DNA of 64,000 bases from Lachnospiraceae bacterium (GTDB lineage Bacteria > Bacillota > Clostridia > Lachnospirales > Lachnospiraceae), in NCBI GenBank assembly GCA_017411305.1, contig JAFQQI010000052.1, positions 62,001 to 126,000 on the forward strand. The letters run 5' to 3'. Positions 1-9,819 of the stretch are shown piece by piece. The notes beneath the pieces are model-generated. The model saw nothing but the letters and a program-made list of their open reading frames with translations, made no database searches and was not told where the DNA came from. The first letter of the stretch is position 1; every line of letters starts with the position of its first letter. Position numbers and translations under genes: made by a program.

Positions 1-358
1 GGGGTGTTACTTTGCTGCTTCGCTTTGCTTTACGGCTTTTCCATTCTGCCTCTTGCATCTGGATGTGGGCGCAATCGCGAAGCATGATACTGCACAAATC
101 CGCCGTTGCCTTAGTGGAAAAAATTTTCCCTTTAAATCCTCTTGCCGAAAGCAAAGGCAACATACCGGAATGATCCACATGGGCATGAGTCAAAAACACA
201 TAATCTATCAGGGATTCCGCTACAGGAAGAGGCTCATTTTCAAGTACATTAACACCTTGTTCCATGCCATAATCCACCAGAATATGCTTGCCACATGCCT
301 CCAAGTAATGACAACTGCCGGTAACTTCATGGGCTGCCCCAACAAAAATCAGTTTCAT
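1..358 (-). CDS. MBL-fold, beta-CASP-type RNA/DNA hydrolase, partial
   Basis: The first 119 codons of a gene that runs off the left edge; the C-terminal part is missing. The start ATG at 358-356 follows a GGAGGGAAAG ribosome binding site. The protein begins MKLIFVGAAHEVTGSCH and has the metallo-beta-lactamase motif HAHVDH at residues 58-63 (H58, H60, D62, H63), which binds two zinc ions in this fold. The opening 'GAAHEVTGS' is typical of the CPSF73/YSH1-like beta-CASP exonucleases widespread in Clostridia, which act on RNA in the cytoplasm. The beta-CASP domain itself lies outside the window, so the subfamily is inferred. It follows the P-type ATPase gene on the same strand after 74 bases, with no clear terminator between them. 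Confidence 0.8.
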   Translation of the reverse strand, partial: MKLIFVGAAHEVTGSCHYLEACGKHILVDYGMEQGVNVLENEPLPVAESLIDYVFLTHAHVDHSGMLPLLSARGFKGKIFSTKATADLCSIMLRDCAHIQMQEAEWKSRKAKRSSKVTP

Positions 359-432
359 ACCTTTCCCTCCTTATACACAAATGCCGCTTCGCGTCGCTTG
401 TTTTTCTTATTGCGCTATTACATTATACCACA

Positions 433-3099
433 CTATGGTCTTTCCTGCACCCGTTTTGTCAGAAAATCCTGAAGCACGAAAATTTCATGAACCATTAACG
501 GGACTGCTGCCAGCACAAACAATCTGCCCCATTCAAGGACAGCCAGTCTTGTTGTTTTAAACAGTATAACAAAGTAGGGAATCTCTGTGACCAGTACCTG
601 AAGCAAAATTCCTACCGCTACAGCAAACAGCATATACCCGTTTTCCAGCCAATTCATCCTAAACACGGATTTATTTACATCCCTCATCCCTATGGCATGA
701 AGCAGCTGGCTCATACCAAGTACCGTAAAAGCATGGGTCTGTGCTCTTGAAAGCACCTCGGAAATACCCAGCATTTTTTCCAAATTCGTAAGTGTCACGG
801 GAATCTGCGCATTTAAAAGTGCTTCGTAAGGAACTGTTAAAAACGCCAACAAACTGATGGCACCGATGATTACTCCGTAACTAAGCATACAGGACAGTCC
901 CCCGCCTGCAAACATATTTTCATTACTTTTTCTTGGCATTTCCCTCATCAGTGCATCGCCGTCGTTTTTATCAACTCCGAGGGACAATGCCGGTAAAGAA
1001 TCCGTAATCAGATTGATCCACAAAATATGACTTGCTTTTAACGGCGCCGGCAAGCCCGCAAGCACAGCTACCAACATGGTAAGAATCTCTCCAAAATTGG
1101 AGGAAAGCAGGAAAAGAATCGTCTTACGGATATTTTCATAAATTCCGCGTCCCTCCCGCATTGCTTTTTCAATAGTGGCAAAATTATCATCCACAAGCAC
1201 AAGGTCCGCTGCATTCCTTGCCACATCCGTACCTTCCTTTCCCATGGCAATGCCTACATCTGCTGCTTTTAAGGAAGGCGCATCATTAATACCGTCTCCG
1301 GTCATGGCAACCACTTTTCCTTTTCCCTGAAGTACCTCTACAATTCTCACCTTATGTTCCGGGGAAACTCTGGCATAAACTCTGGCAGACTCTGCTCTGT
1401 TTTCAAACTCCTCCTTTGTCATTGTTTCCATTTCCACTCCGCTGATGCACTGCGATTTGCATTGCGCTATCCCCAGCTGCTTTGCTATGGCAAATGCCGT
1501 ATCCACATGATCACCCGTAATCATCACGGTATCCACATGGGCATTCTTAAACTTCTCAACAGCTGCCCCGGCCTCTTCCCTGGGCGGGTCTATCATGCCT
1601 ACCAGTCCCAGAAATATCAGTTCTTTTTCTTCTGTCAGATTTCCTTTTTTCTTCATGGCAACTGCCAGCACCCTAAGTGCCTGCTCTGCCATCTCTTCTA
1701 TCGCAAGCTTTACCTTTTTCTTCTCCCCCGCAGTCATGGTTACCTCCCTGCCGTTTATCCACATGGTCCGGCAAAGAGTCAGCATTTCATCAGCAGCCCC
1801 TTTACAATAGGCAATCTGTCCCTCCTTTGTTTTATGTACTGTGGTCATTCTCTTTCGTTTCGAATCAAAAGCATTTTCTTGCACTCTGGGATATTTCCTT
1901 TGCAATGCTTCTTTCTCATACCCATATCCAAAAGACAAATCAAGTAGTGCCAGCTCCGTGGGATCGCCCAATCTGTTCTCCCCTATCATCGCATCATTAC
2001 AGAGTGTACAGGCCTGCAAAAAGTGCCGGTGTTTTTCCCGATCCAGTGCATCTGCCTTAAGCTTTTCTCCTTCCGCAAAACACTGCTTTACCGTCATTCT
2101 GTTCTGAGTCAGGGTTCCGGTCTTGTCCGAACAAACTACATTTACTGCTCCTAAGGTTTCCACACAGGGCAGTCTTCTTACGATAGTGTTTACCTTTACC
2201 ATCCGTGATACGCTTAAAGCAAGTACAATGGTCACCACCGCCGGAAGTCCTTCCGGTACTGCTGCTACCGCGAGTGAAATAGCTGTTAATAACATGTCCC
2301 CGATGTCACGGTGCTGCCATACCGCAACCAGAAATAAAAACAGGCAAATTATCACTGCCGCCATGCTCAAAACTTTGCCCAAATCTGCCAGTCTCTTTTG
2401 CAGGGGTGTCATCTCTGTTCCTCCCCCGTCTATCATATCTGCTATTTTACCAATCTGGGTCTCCATGCCTGTAGCCGTAACTATTCCCACGCCTCTGCCA
2501 TAGGTTACCATGGTACTCATAAATGCCATATTGTATTTGTCACCGATTCCCCGTTCTCCCTCTGCAAGCGTTTCACTGTTTTTTTCCGCAGGCAAGGACT
2601 CCCCTGTGAGGGCTGCTTCTTCCAGTTTCAGGTTTATTACCTCAGTCAATCGGATATCAGCAGGGACTACCCTTCCGGCTTCCAAATACACTACATCACC
2701 GGGCACCAGTTCTCCAGCCGGAATTTCTATCTCCCTGCCATCTCTTTTTACCAGTGCTTTGGGGCTTGTCAGCTTCTTTAATGTATCAATTGCCCGTTTT
2801 GCTTTCCCTTCCTGAATCACACCCACCGTAGCATTCAGCACCACCACCAATGCAATAATAAATGCTTCTCCCCGTTCTTTCAGAAATAAGGATATTGCAA
2901 TAGCTGCCATCAGAATATAAATCAAGGGGTCATTCAGTTGTTGCAAAAACATTCCGATGATACCCGCATCCTTTTTTTCCTTCAGCCTGTTTTCCCCGTA
3001 TTTCTGCAATCTCTGCTTAGCCTGTTCCTGTGAAAGACCTGTTTTCAGGCTTGTACCCAAAATATGCTCCGTCTGCTCAATGCTTTTTGTACTATACAT
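433..3099 (-). CDS. Cation-transporting P-type ATPase, Ca2+ (SERCA/PMCA-like)
   Basis: An 888-residue membrane pump that uses ATP to export cations, probably Ca2+. The start is placed at the ATG at 3099 because GGAGGG sits 6 bases upstream; an in-frame ATG 33 bases further up lacks such a site. Visible parts in order: N-terminal cation-ATPase domain, paired membrane helices near residues 45-95, actuator-loop TGES near 163, the M4 motif PEGLPAVVT, phosphorylation motif DKTGTLT (Asp near 325), hinge GDGINDAP near 599, and six C-terminal helices. PEGL in M4 and NLITDSLPALSLG in M6 match Ca2+-type pumps rather than heavy-metal pumps; no N-terminal CxxC metal domain is present. Length is normal for type IIA/IIB. 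The preceding Cys-repeat gene ends 54 bases upstream, so co-transcription is possible. Confidence 0.95.
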   Translation of the reverse strand: MYSTKSIEQTEHILGTSLKTGLSQEQAKQRLQKYGENRLKEKKDAGIIGMFLQQLNDPLIYILMAAIAISLFLKERGEAFIIALVVVLNATVGVIQEGKAKRAIDTLKKLTSPKALVKRDGREIEIPAGELVPGDVVYLEAGRVVPADIRLTEVINLKLEEAALTGESLPAEKNSETLAEGERGIGDKYNMAFMSTMVTYGRGVGIVTATGMETQIGKIADMIDGGGTEMTPLQKRLADLGKVLSMAAVIICLFLFLVAVWQHRDIGDMLLTAISLAVAAVPEGLPAVVTIVLALSVSRMVKVNTIVRRLPCVETLGAVNVVCSDKTGTLTQNRMTVKQCFAEGEKLKADALDREKHRHFLQACTLCNDAMIGENRLGDPTELALLDLSFGYGYEKEALQRKYPRVQENAFDSKRKRMTTVHKTKEGQIAYCKGAADEMLTLCRTMWINGREVTMTAGEKKKVKLAIEEMAEQALRVLAVAMKKKGNLTEEKELIFLGLVGMIDPPREEAGAAVEKFKNAHVDTVMITGDHVDTAFAIAKQLGIAQCKSQCISGVEMETMTKEEFENRAESARVYARVSPEHKVRIVEVLQGKGKVVAMTGDGINDAPSLKAADVGIAMGKEGTDVARNAADLVLVDDNFATIEKAMREGRGIYENIRKTILFLLSSNFGEILTMLVAVLAGLPAPLKASHILWINLITDSLPALSLGVDKNDGDALMREMPRKSNENMFAGGGLSCMLSYGVIIGAISLLAFLTVPYEALLNAQIPVTLTNLEKMLGISEVLSRAQTHAFTVLGMSQLLHAIGMRDVNKSVFRMNWLENGYMLFAVAVGILLQVLVTEIPYFVILFKTTRLAVLEWGRLFVLAAVPLMVHEIFVLQDFLTKRVQERP

Positions 3100-3153
3100 A
3101 AAAATCCCTCCTGTCCTATGATTTATATGCATAGCCGGGAGGGATTATTCTCT

Positions 3154-4290
3154 CTATTTAATTGCCGGTGTATAATCATCCACATAACTGTATGCGCACC
3201 AGATACAGGTATACGTAGTAAATCCGCCTGAGTTGCTTGTAGGTGATGTAATCGTTGCCGTGTAACTATGATTATTAGGATCCAACTCGATTAGTTCTGC
3301 ATAGCTGCTTCCGCAGGTACAGACAAAGGACCTCATCCCCTTCTCGGTACAGGTGGATTCCTTAAGCACGTAAGAAGTATAGCTGTGGGAATGACTGCTA
3401 CCGGGTGTTGCACTTGCTGACGCTGTAGACGATGGACTCGCCGAAGGTGTTGTCGTAGCTGAAGTTGTAGCTGTTGGTGTTGCAGAGGCTGAAGCAGATG
3501 CCGAAGGGGATGCTGAACCGGACGCTGCAGGCGATGCTGTCAGCATGCTGACCGGCCTGGAATCTACTACCACACCGCATACATTACAGGTACGCTGTTC
3601 CCTGCCGAGAGTCGTTGTGGTAGGCGCTTCCGCCACTGTCCAATCCGAAACCACATGTCCCATTGCTGCAATCTTCTCGGTATAAAAACTTCCGCATACA
3701 CAACTGTACTTACGAAGCCCTGCTAAAATACAACTGGGTTCCCTGTCAATACTTGCAGTATAAGTATGATAATGCGTCTCATCCTTATCCGATTCCTTGC
3801 TCTCATAAGGAATTACTTCCTGGGCTACAATTTCATCACAATAGATGCATCGCATCACCCTTAATCCATCCTGCTCCTTCGTTGCTTCCCGCTGTACTTT
3901 CCAAACATCCTCCACATGTCCGGTGGAGGAAATATCTACATAATAAGAATCTCCGCAATCACAAACATATTTTAATCGCCCTGCCCGATAACAGGTTGCC
4001 TTTTTTTCAATTTCTTCTTCGTAATCATGAATATGATTGGGATCTGTAGCAAATACATCAGTCTGCACCGGCTCCTGTGTAGGAACCGCCGCTTCTTCGC
4101 TATTTTCCGGATTTTCAAACGGAGTTGCTTCTACCGTAGCCTCAACATACTGCTTATCTGTATCCGCATTCTCTTCCTTTTCAAAGCCGCCGCCCATCAT
4201 GGAATAACCGATTATTCCGATAGTGGCAACACAAGCAATGACAGCCAATATTCCTAAAATTCCCGTGAGAATTTTCATCAGCGTATTCAT
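3154..4290 (-). CDS. Membrane-anchored protein with three paired CxCG/CxxC repeat modules
   Basis: 378 residues, function unknown. An N-terminal hydrophobic helix (about residues 7-30) anchors it or acts as an uncleaved signal; the rest should be outside the cell. Three modules follow, each with an H-x-H start, C-x11-C-x-C-G-x2-Y, and (about 35 residues later) C-x2-C. A Ser/Ala/Thr/Pro-rich linker of about 50 residues separates modules two and three, like a wall-spanning stalk. The cysteine and histidine spacing looks like a zinc ribbon, but secreted copies of this repeat are common on Lachnospiraceae surface proteins and metal binding is not shown. It starts 17 bases after the stop of the kinase-DegV fusion gene (ribosome site GGGAG), so it is probably the last gene of that kinase operon. 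Confidence 0.75.
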   Translation of the reverse strand: MNTLMKILTGILGILAVIACVATIGIIGYSMMGGGFEKEENADTDKQYVEATVEATPFENPENSEEAAVPTQEPVQTDVFATDPNHIHDYEEEIEKKATCYRAGRLKYVCDCGDSYYVDISSTGHVEDVWKVQREATKEQDGLRVMRCIYCDEIVAQEVIPYESKESDKDETHYHTYTASIDREPSCILAGLRKYSCVCGSFYTEKIAAMGHVVSDWTVAEAPTTTTLGREQRTCNVCGVVVDSRPVSMLTASPAASGSASPSASASASATPTATTSATTTPSASPSSTASASATPGSSHSHSYTSYVLKESTCTEKGMRSFVCTCGSSYAELIELDPNNHSYTATITSPTSNSGGFTTYTCIWCAYSYVDDYTPAIK

Positions 4291-4307
4291 ATCATATCTC
4301 CCTTCTC

Positions 4308-6986
4308 TTACTTCGGAAACGTATAATAAGCTATTCCGATTGCATTCTTTCCGGTATTACATGCATTGGTAAAGGATGCTTTCTGCATAACCACTCGTTC
4401 AAACGGAATACACTTTAAAATTTCTTTCTTAATCCATTCCTGCTGCTTGACACTACAGCCTACATGAGTAACAAAACAAATGCCTTTGCTGATTCTGCGC
4501 TTCCTACGCAAATGCAAGCGAATTCCCTGTCGCCATGCGTTTTCCATGCTTCCGCCCAAAAGCGCTATCAATACCGCCCTCTTTTGAAGCATTGCCATAT
4601 ACGGATGAAGATTTAAAAAACGGCAGACTTTCACGGTAGCGCTTCTGGCTCGACCATTCTGATGGAAAATCTCTGCACCGGCCATAATAACTCTGGTATG
4701 GATATTTCCGAGTCCGCTTTCTACCTCTTTGATAATTTCTTTTGCACTCTTTCCTTCCATCGCCAGCATCGCTGCATGTAAAGTAACAAGAGCCTGCCCA
4801 CCGGATATTTGTCCCGAATCAATAATATGTACATGGTCAAAGCTCTTAGCTGCTGTCATAGCTATATCATAGCTCTTCCCGGCACGAGATGCCAGCGAAA
4901 TATGAATAATCTGGTCTGCCTCTGTTAAGGTTTCCGCAAAGAACTGTTCAAATTCTTCTACCGTCACGCTGTCTGCATAGGCACTGCTGCTTTCATCTGA
5001 TACATACTGGGATAAGCTGTCAATATCAATTTCTCTGGTATCCGCAAAACGTCCGTTAGGTGTCTTAATATACAGGTACATCAGCTTTATATCATATTTC
5101 TCCAGCAGGTCCTGAGGGATATCACTGGCACAGTCTGTGGTAACATAAATTTTCTTCCGTTTTCTTCTGCTTTGCTTCTGTACCCGCCCAAACTGACCTG
5201 ATACACCATCCGTATCTCTTCGATTCTCAATAATATCCTCCGGAAGGAATTTCAGGATTTCTGCTTCTAACATTTTGCCCTGAATGGGCTTTTCCAGATA
5301 ACCGTCAAAGCCCATATCCAGATACATCTGTTTTGCCCCTGATTGGGTGTTACCGGTCAGGGCAAGCACAGCGGAATCTCTGCAAAGTCCGTTTTCCTGC
5401 TCACGTAGTTCCTGAAAAGTCTCTAAGCCATCCATCCCCGGCATCATATAATCCAGTAAAATAACATGGTAATATTTTCTCTTGGTAAGCTCCAGACATT
5501 CCATCCCGCTGTTAGCTACATCCACCTGCACCTTGGTAAATGACAAAAGTCTGGTCGCCACCATCGAATTCATACGGTTATCATCCACTACCAGAATTCT
5601 TGCTTCAGGAGCTTCAAAGCTGGGCTTATAAACTTCCCCTGCATCTGTCTCCTCCGCTTTAATACTAATGTCCCCGATAAAGGTTGCATCTGCCACCTTC
5701 TGCCTAAGCTTTACCGTAAATGTACTACCTTTTGTATAGATACTGTCTACAGAGATTTCGCCGCCCATCAGCTCTACCAGTTGCTTGGTAATGGCAAGTC
5801 CCAGACCACTACCTAAAATATTGGTATTTTTCTTTTCATCCACACGACGGAAGGCATCATAAATATGCTCAATATCCTCCTTACGGATTCCGATGCCTGT
5901 ATCCGCTACACTAATTTTCAATCCTACATATCCGTCTTTATTTTCCTCTGCTTCCGCTGCAAGTGTTACGGAGCCATTCTGGGTATACTTAACCGCATTG
6001 TCCAAGAGATTCAAAAGCACCTGCTTTAATCTCTTCTCATCTCCAATCAGCTCTGACGGCAACTTCTCATCAATATCCAGAATCATATCCAGGTTCTTCT
6101 TTTCCAGCTGGACACGGGTTAGTTCCGTTAATTCCGTAAACAACTCCTTAGTTTGATACCTGGTAGGCACAATCTCCATTCGTTCCATTTCCATTTTGGA
6201 CAAATCCAGAATGTCATTCACCTGATTTAACAGCATTTTACTGGCCGCCTGAATATCCTTGGCGTAAGTTCCGATTTCTCCGCCGGGATTTTCTCTCAAA
6301 ATCATTTCATTTAATCCGATAATGGCATTAATGGGTGTTCTGATTTCATGGCTCATATTGGCAAATAAAACATTTCTTGTATCACGGCTCTTGGCCAATT
6401 CTTCTTTTTGGGCCAAATTGATTTTATGTTCTTCCGCAAACACATTCATGTGCGCCTTCAGAATAATACCGCCCACAGACCCTATCAAAAACACTGCAAA
6501 AAAGGAGTCAATATATGACATAGTTCTGGAAGACATAGGGGTAACCATTTCCGGCTTCAGATAGGTAGCAAGATAAGTTCCGCCATACATAACCAATGCC
6601 AGAATCAAAAAGTAAAAAAGACGCTTACCGGAAAACATGATAAATATGTACAAAATACCAAGCGTCATCCAAACCGTTGCACCACCGTCCAAGGCTCCGC
6701 CATAAATAAATGTCAGCGGGAAAAGTAAAATGATAATCACAAGTCCAAGCAAAATCGCCGCCAGCTCATATTTACGGAATTTAAGCGCCACAAACAAAAC
6801 GCTGCCCACCAGCAACACTACCGTCAGTATTACTACGATTAGCATACTCGTTATGCCCCTAAGCAACACCATCTCCAGCAAACCTGCTGCTGTTACAACG
6901 CCGCCCAGCATAATAACGGTTCTTGTCAAGCGCTCATGTAATTCATCTTCTTTTCCCATCAGCCAACCGGCTAATTTTTTCCACAT
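4308..6986 (-). CDS. Hybrid histidine kinase-receiver fused to a complete DegV domain
   Basis: 892 residues. Order: six or so membrane helices (residues 25-180), HisKA with phospho-acceptor H213 in ANMSHEIRTPIN, HATPase (N-box near 330, GIG near 365, GLGL near 394), receiver with phospho-acceptor D512 in LLDYMMPGMDG, a basic linker near 606-612, then a DegV domain from 612 to the end. DegV proteins (FakB in Gram-positives) bind a fatty acid and present it for phosphorylation by FakA. The fused domain keeps the family landmarks: TTDCASDIP at its start, DSGQISGGQ, a NGR turn with NLHPYM, and the GIAY end. It begins 11 bases after the stop of the upstream kinase and is followed 17 bases later by the Cys-repeat gene. 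A frameshift joining two genes is unlikely, as the frame is continuous with full-length domains. Whether DegV is a lipid sensor or an output is unknown. Confidence 0.92.
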   Translation of the reverse strand: MWKKLAGWLMGKEDELHERLTRTVIMLGGVVTAAGLLEMVLLRGITSMLIVVILTVVLLVGSVLFVALKFRKYELAAILLGLVIIILLFPLTFIYGGALDGGATVWMTLGILYIFIMFSGKRLFYFLILALVMYGGTYLATYLKPEMVTPMSSRTMSYIDSFFAVFLIGSVGGIILKAHMNVFAEEHKINLAQKEELAKSRDTRNVLFANMSHEIRTPINAIIGLNEMILRENPGGEIGTYAKDIQAASKMLLNQVNDILDLSKMEMERMEIVPTRYQTKELFTELTELTRVQLEKKNLDMILDIDEKLPSELIGDEKRLKQVLLNLLDNAVKYTQNGSVTLAAEAEENKDGYVGLKISVADTGIGIRKEDIEHIYDAFRRVDEKKNTNILGSGLGLAITKQLVELMGGEISVDSIYTKGSTFTVKLRQKVADATFIGDISIKAEETDAGEVYKPSFEAPEARILVVDDNRMNSMVATRLLSFTKVQVDVANSGMECLELTKRKYYHVILLDYMMPGMDGLETFQELREQENGLCRDSAVLALTGNTQSGAKQMYLDMGFDGYLEKPIQGKMLEAEILKFLPEDIIENRRDTDGVSGQFGRVQKQSRRKRKKIYVTTDCASDIPQDLLEKYDIKLMYLYIKTPNGRFADTREIDIDSLSQYVSDESSSAYADSVTVEEFEQFFAETLTEADQIIHISLASRAGKSYDIAMTAAKSFDHVHIIDSGQISGGQALVTLHAAMLAMEGKSAKEIIKEVESGLGNIHTRVIMAGAEIFHQNGRARSATVKVCRFLNLHPYMAMLQKRAVLIALLGGSMENAWRQGIRLHLRRKRRISKGICFVTHVGCSVKQQEWIKKEILKCIPFERVVMQKASFTNACNTGKNAIGIAYYTFPK

Positions 6987-6997
6987 GTAACATTCTC

Positions 6998-9748
6998 CTA
7001 TCTGTCAAAGCCGTCCTTCCATTTCAATACAGTCTCAACTGCAGAAATGTAGTCAGAACGTTCAATCTTTCTCCTAACAGGTACCAGAAACTCTCTTAAG
7101 GAAACACCACGATATTGATAATTTTGCAGTTCCGTCACAATCTCAAGCAAACGCTCGCCTTCTAAATTATACATCGCCTCTTCCATGCAGGCAATCTTCT
7201 CATCAAGCAGTGCATCCTCTATCTCTTCAAGCTCTGAAAGCAATTCTTCTTCGGTCTTAGTATCAACCGGCTCCGATATTGCTCCTTCCGGCCATACCCA
7301 TTCATTATTCCGTAAGGATACAAAAAGAGCCCGATATTTTTCCATCAATTTCGAATGGTTTTCCAAAATATAATCAATCCGATATTCTTTACCGGCAAAT
7401 TCCAGTTTCCTTGCCTCCTCCGAAATATCCGTTGCACCGATGCTCTTCATGGCACTCTTTAAGCCGTGTACTGCAATGGTATAGTTCTTCCAATCCTGCT
7501 GTTCAAAGGATGCCTCTGCCAAAAGTCCTGTCTGGTTCCAGTCTTCGCAATAACCCCTGAGCACCTTCAGATACGGTTCTTTACCATTGCAATAAAGGAT
7601 TCCCTTAGCCACATCCAGCCCTTCAATTTCAGGTATTTCTGAACTTTTCGAAGTTTCTGTCTTAATTTCCTCTTTAGGCAAAGATAACTCCTGCACTTGC
7701 TCTGTGCTGATAATTTTATCATGAGGTAAATTTCTTTTCAGTACCCTTTCCAGTACGGAACGCTCTACCGGCTTTTCCAGAAAGTCACTAAATCCTTCTG
7801 CCATCAGCATTTCTCTGGTTCCTGCCACGGCGTTGGCTGTTAATGCGATTACCGGCACCTTTTGATAATAAGTTCCAACCTTGTGTCTGATACGGTGCAT
7901 GGTTTCCACTCCGTCCATTTCAGGCATCATATGATCCATAAACACAAAGTCATAGTCTGCTGTTTCTATCTTTTCCAGTGCTTCCTTTCCGCTCAATGCA
8001 GTAGTTACTTTAATTTTGTAATTAGCCAAAAATTCCTGAATTACCATCAGATTCATGCGGTTATCATCCACTGCCAGAACATGCACATCTCTGGTGATAA
8101 ATTTTTCGCATACATTATGCCTGTCATAATATTTTCCCTGTAAGCCGTTTAGCACAGATACAATAGACAAAATATAAAAAGGCTTGTAAATTCGTAATAT
8201 TGCGGGATTGCTGATATATTTATCTTCATAATGATTCAGTACCACAACCAGCTTTGTTTTTGTAGCAAGCTCATCGAAATAACTCTGACTCTGCCTATAC
8301 TCTGCTGTACTGATAAACACGTGGGAGAATCCTTCTTTTTCCTGGCGCCTTTGCAATTCTGCCAAATTCCTGCAGATATGGCACTTTCCCTTCAACTGTT
8401 CTGCCATGTGAACAATCATATCGGAATACTCGTCACGGATAGCCGCCATCTCAAACTGTTCCATATCAATATAAGTTGCCACCCGGATATTTTGTCTGTC
8501 ATACAGCGATGCAATCGGGGTTTCGTCTACCACCTTCTGCGGTACTACTATCTGTATAATTGTTCCTTTCCCCGGTTTACTCTTTACGGTAAGGGCACCA
8601 TTCATCTTTTCTACCAATGCTCTGGAAATTGCAAGCCCCAGTCCCAAACCGCCTTCCTGGCGCTTACGGCTGGTATCTACCTGACTAAAGCCCACAAACA
8701 ATTTTTCCAAGCTTTCTTCATCCATACCGATACCGGTATCCTTAACAGAAACTACCAAATTAATTCCGTAGCTTTCTTTACGATAACTGACCTTCAGACA
8801 AACATAACCTTCCTCTGTAAACTTAATGGCATTACTCATTAAGTTCATAATCACCCTGCGAAGCTTCTTTTCGTCTCCCAACAAAATACTTGGTATGGTG
8901 GCATCACAGTCTACAAGAATTTCTATCTTCTTATCTTCCTTCCTTGCCATGGACGAATTAATAACGTCGTTTATAGTAGAGGTAATATTGTAAGCTTCTT
9001 CCTCCGGTTCTATTTTACCGGACTGCAATTCCGAAAAATCCAGAATATCACTGACCACACCCATCAGACCTCTTCCGGACATTTGAATATTAAGCACATT
9101 TTCCTTAATTTTATACGGTATTTCCTCCCGCAGTATAATTTCACTCATACCGCAGATGGTATTAATGGGAGTCCTGATTTCATGACTGACATTTGCCACA
9201 AAATCATCCTTACTTCTTTGCACAACTTTTAATTCTTCTATCGTATCCAGCAGTTGCTTACTGCCTTCACTGTTTCGCTTGGTCCAGATATATACAACAT
9301 ATTGCGCAAGCAACACATTTATAATCTGAGAAAAATAATTCATAACCTCAGCGGCGGAGCTAAATGCAACTGTGCGCAAAACAAATGCATGGGCAAAAAA
9401 GATTACTGCCGTAGATGCAAGTGTCATAGTAATAATATCTGCAATTCCGTACAAGCCCATAAAAATAACAAAAACAATTAATACCGGAACTGTCTGTACT
9501 ACACTTTCTCTCTGCACGCCGTAAAGAATCGCACACACCTGCATAATCACGGACGTAATTCTGACCCTGACCTCATAGGTCTTATATTTGCAACTGTAAA
9601 GAATCCAGCAAACCATCAACAGAAATAAGACAAAAAAGCCGATAGGTCTGCTTGATACAATCATAATGGTTGCTGCATATACGCTGAAAACTATTAACAT
9701 AAAGCTTTCAATTTTATTCTGGCTGCCCGTGTATGTTATTTTATCCAC
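6998..9748 (-). CDS. Membrane hybrid histidine kinase with degenerate and true receivers and Hpt domain
   Basis: 916 residues, start GTG at 9748 with GGAGG 8 bases upstream. Five or six N-terminal helices (15-155) with no sizeable outer domain, HisKA with H189 in ANVSHEIRTPIN, HATPase (GLGLGLA near 368), a receiver-like segment at about 420-540 with no recognisable acidic pocket or acceptor Asp, a true receiver with D605 in FMDHMMPEMDG, and an Hpt domain with H761 in AVHGLKS. About 120 residues beyond the Hpt form an extra helical tail. The layout is a complete phosphorelay (H-D-H) whose final partner is not evident nearby. A terminator separates it from the upstream receptor gene, so it probably opens a new transcript that includes the kinase-DegV gene. 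Confidence 0.92.
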   Translation of the reverse strand: MDKITYTGSQNKIESFMLIVFSVYAATIMIVSSRPIGFFVLFLLMVCWILYSCKYKTYEVRVRITSVIMQVCAILYGVQRESVVQTVPVLIVFVIFMGLYGIADIITMTLASTAVIFFAHAFVLRTVAFSSAAEVMNYFSQIINVLLAQYVVYIWTKRNSEGSKQLLDTIEELKVVQRSKDDFVANVSHEIRTPINTICGMSEIILREEIPYKIKENVLNIQMSGRGLMGVVSDILDFSELQSGKIEPEEEAYNITSTINDVINSSMARKEDKKIEILVDCDATIPSILLGDEKKLRRVIMNLMSNAIKFTEEGYVCLKVSYRKESYGINLVVSVKDTGIGMDEESLEKLFVGFSQVDTSRKRQEGGLGLGLAISRALVEKMNGALTVKSKPGKGTIIQIVVPQKVVDETPIASLYDRQNIRVATYIDMEQFEMAAIRDEYSDMIVHMAEQLKGKCHICRNLAELQRRQEKEGFSHVFISTAEYRQSQSYFDELATKTKLVVVLNHYEDKYISNPAILRIYKPFYILSIVSVLNGLQGKYYDRHNVCEKFITRDVHVLAVDDNRMNLMVIQEFLANYKIKVTTALSGKEALEKIETADYDFVFMDHMMPEMDGVETMHRIRHKVGTYYQKVPVIALTANAVAGTREMLMAEGFSDFLEKPVERSVLERVLKRNLPHDKIISTEQVQELSLPKEEIKTETSKSSEIPEIEGLDVAKGILYCNGKEPYLKVLRGYCEDWNQTGLLAEASFEQQDWKNYTIAVHGLKSAMKSIGATDISEEARKLEFAGKEYRIDYILENHSKLMEKYRALFVSLRNNEWVWPEGAISEPVDTKTEEELLSELEEIEDALLDEKIACMEEAMYNLEGERLLEIVTELQNYQYRGVSLREFLVPVRRKIERSDYISAVETVLKWKDGFDR

Positions 9749-9767
9749 ACAGAAGTCCTCCTACTTT

Positions 9768-9807
9768 AAAAGGCATACCCACACCTCTTTAAGGCGCAGG
9801 TATGCCC
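9768..9807 (-). terminator. Intrinsic terminator after the chemosensory operon
   Basis: On the minus strand GGCATACC pairs with GGTATGCC around a loop of about 19 bases, followed by TTTT. It lies between the receptor stop codon at 9820 and the next kinase start at 9748, so it closes the che transcript. Confidence 0.7.
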
Positions 9808-9819
9808 TGTTTCATAATC

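Noticed and set aside
1354-1947. Long open frames antisense to the P-type ATPase
   Set aside because: They mirror the ATPase codons, show no domain or start signal, and are better explained as shadows of a clearly functional gene.
3398-3580. Open frame overlapping the Ser/Thr/Ala stalk of the Cys-repeat gene
   Set aside because: It is a frame-shifted shadow produced by the biased codons of the low-complexity stalk, without a ribosome site.
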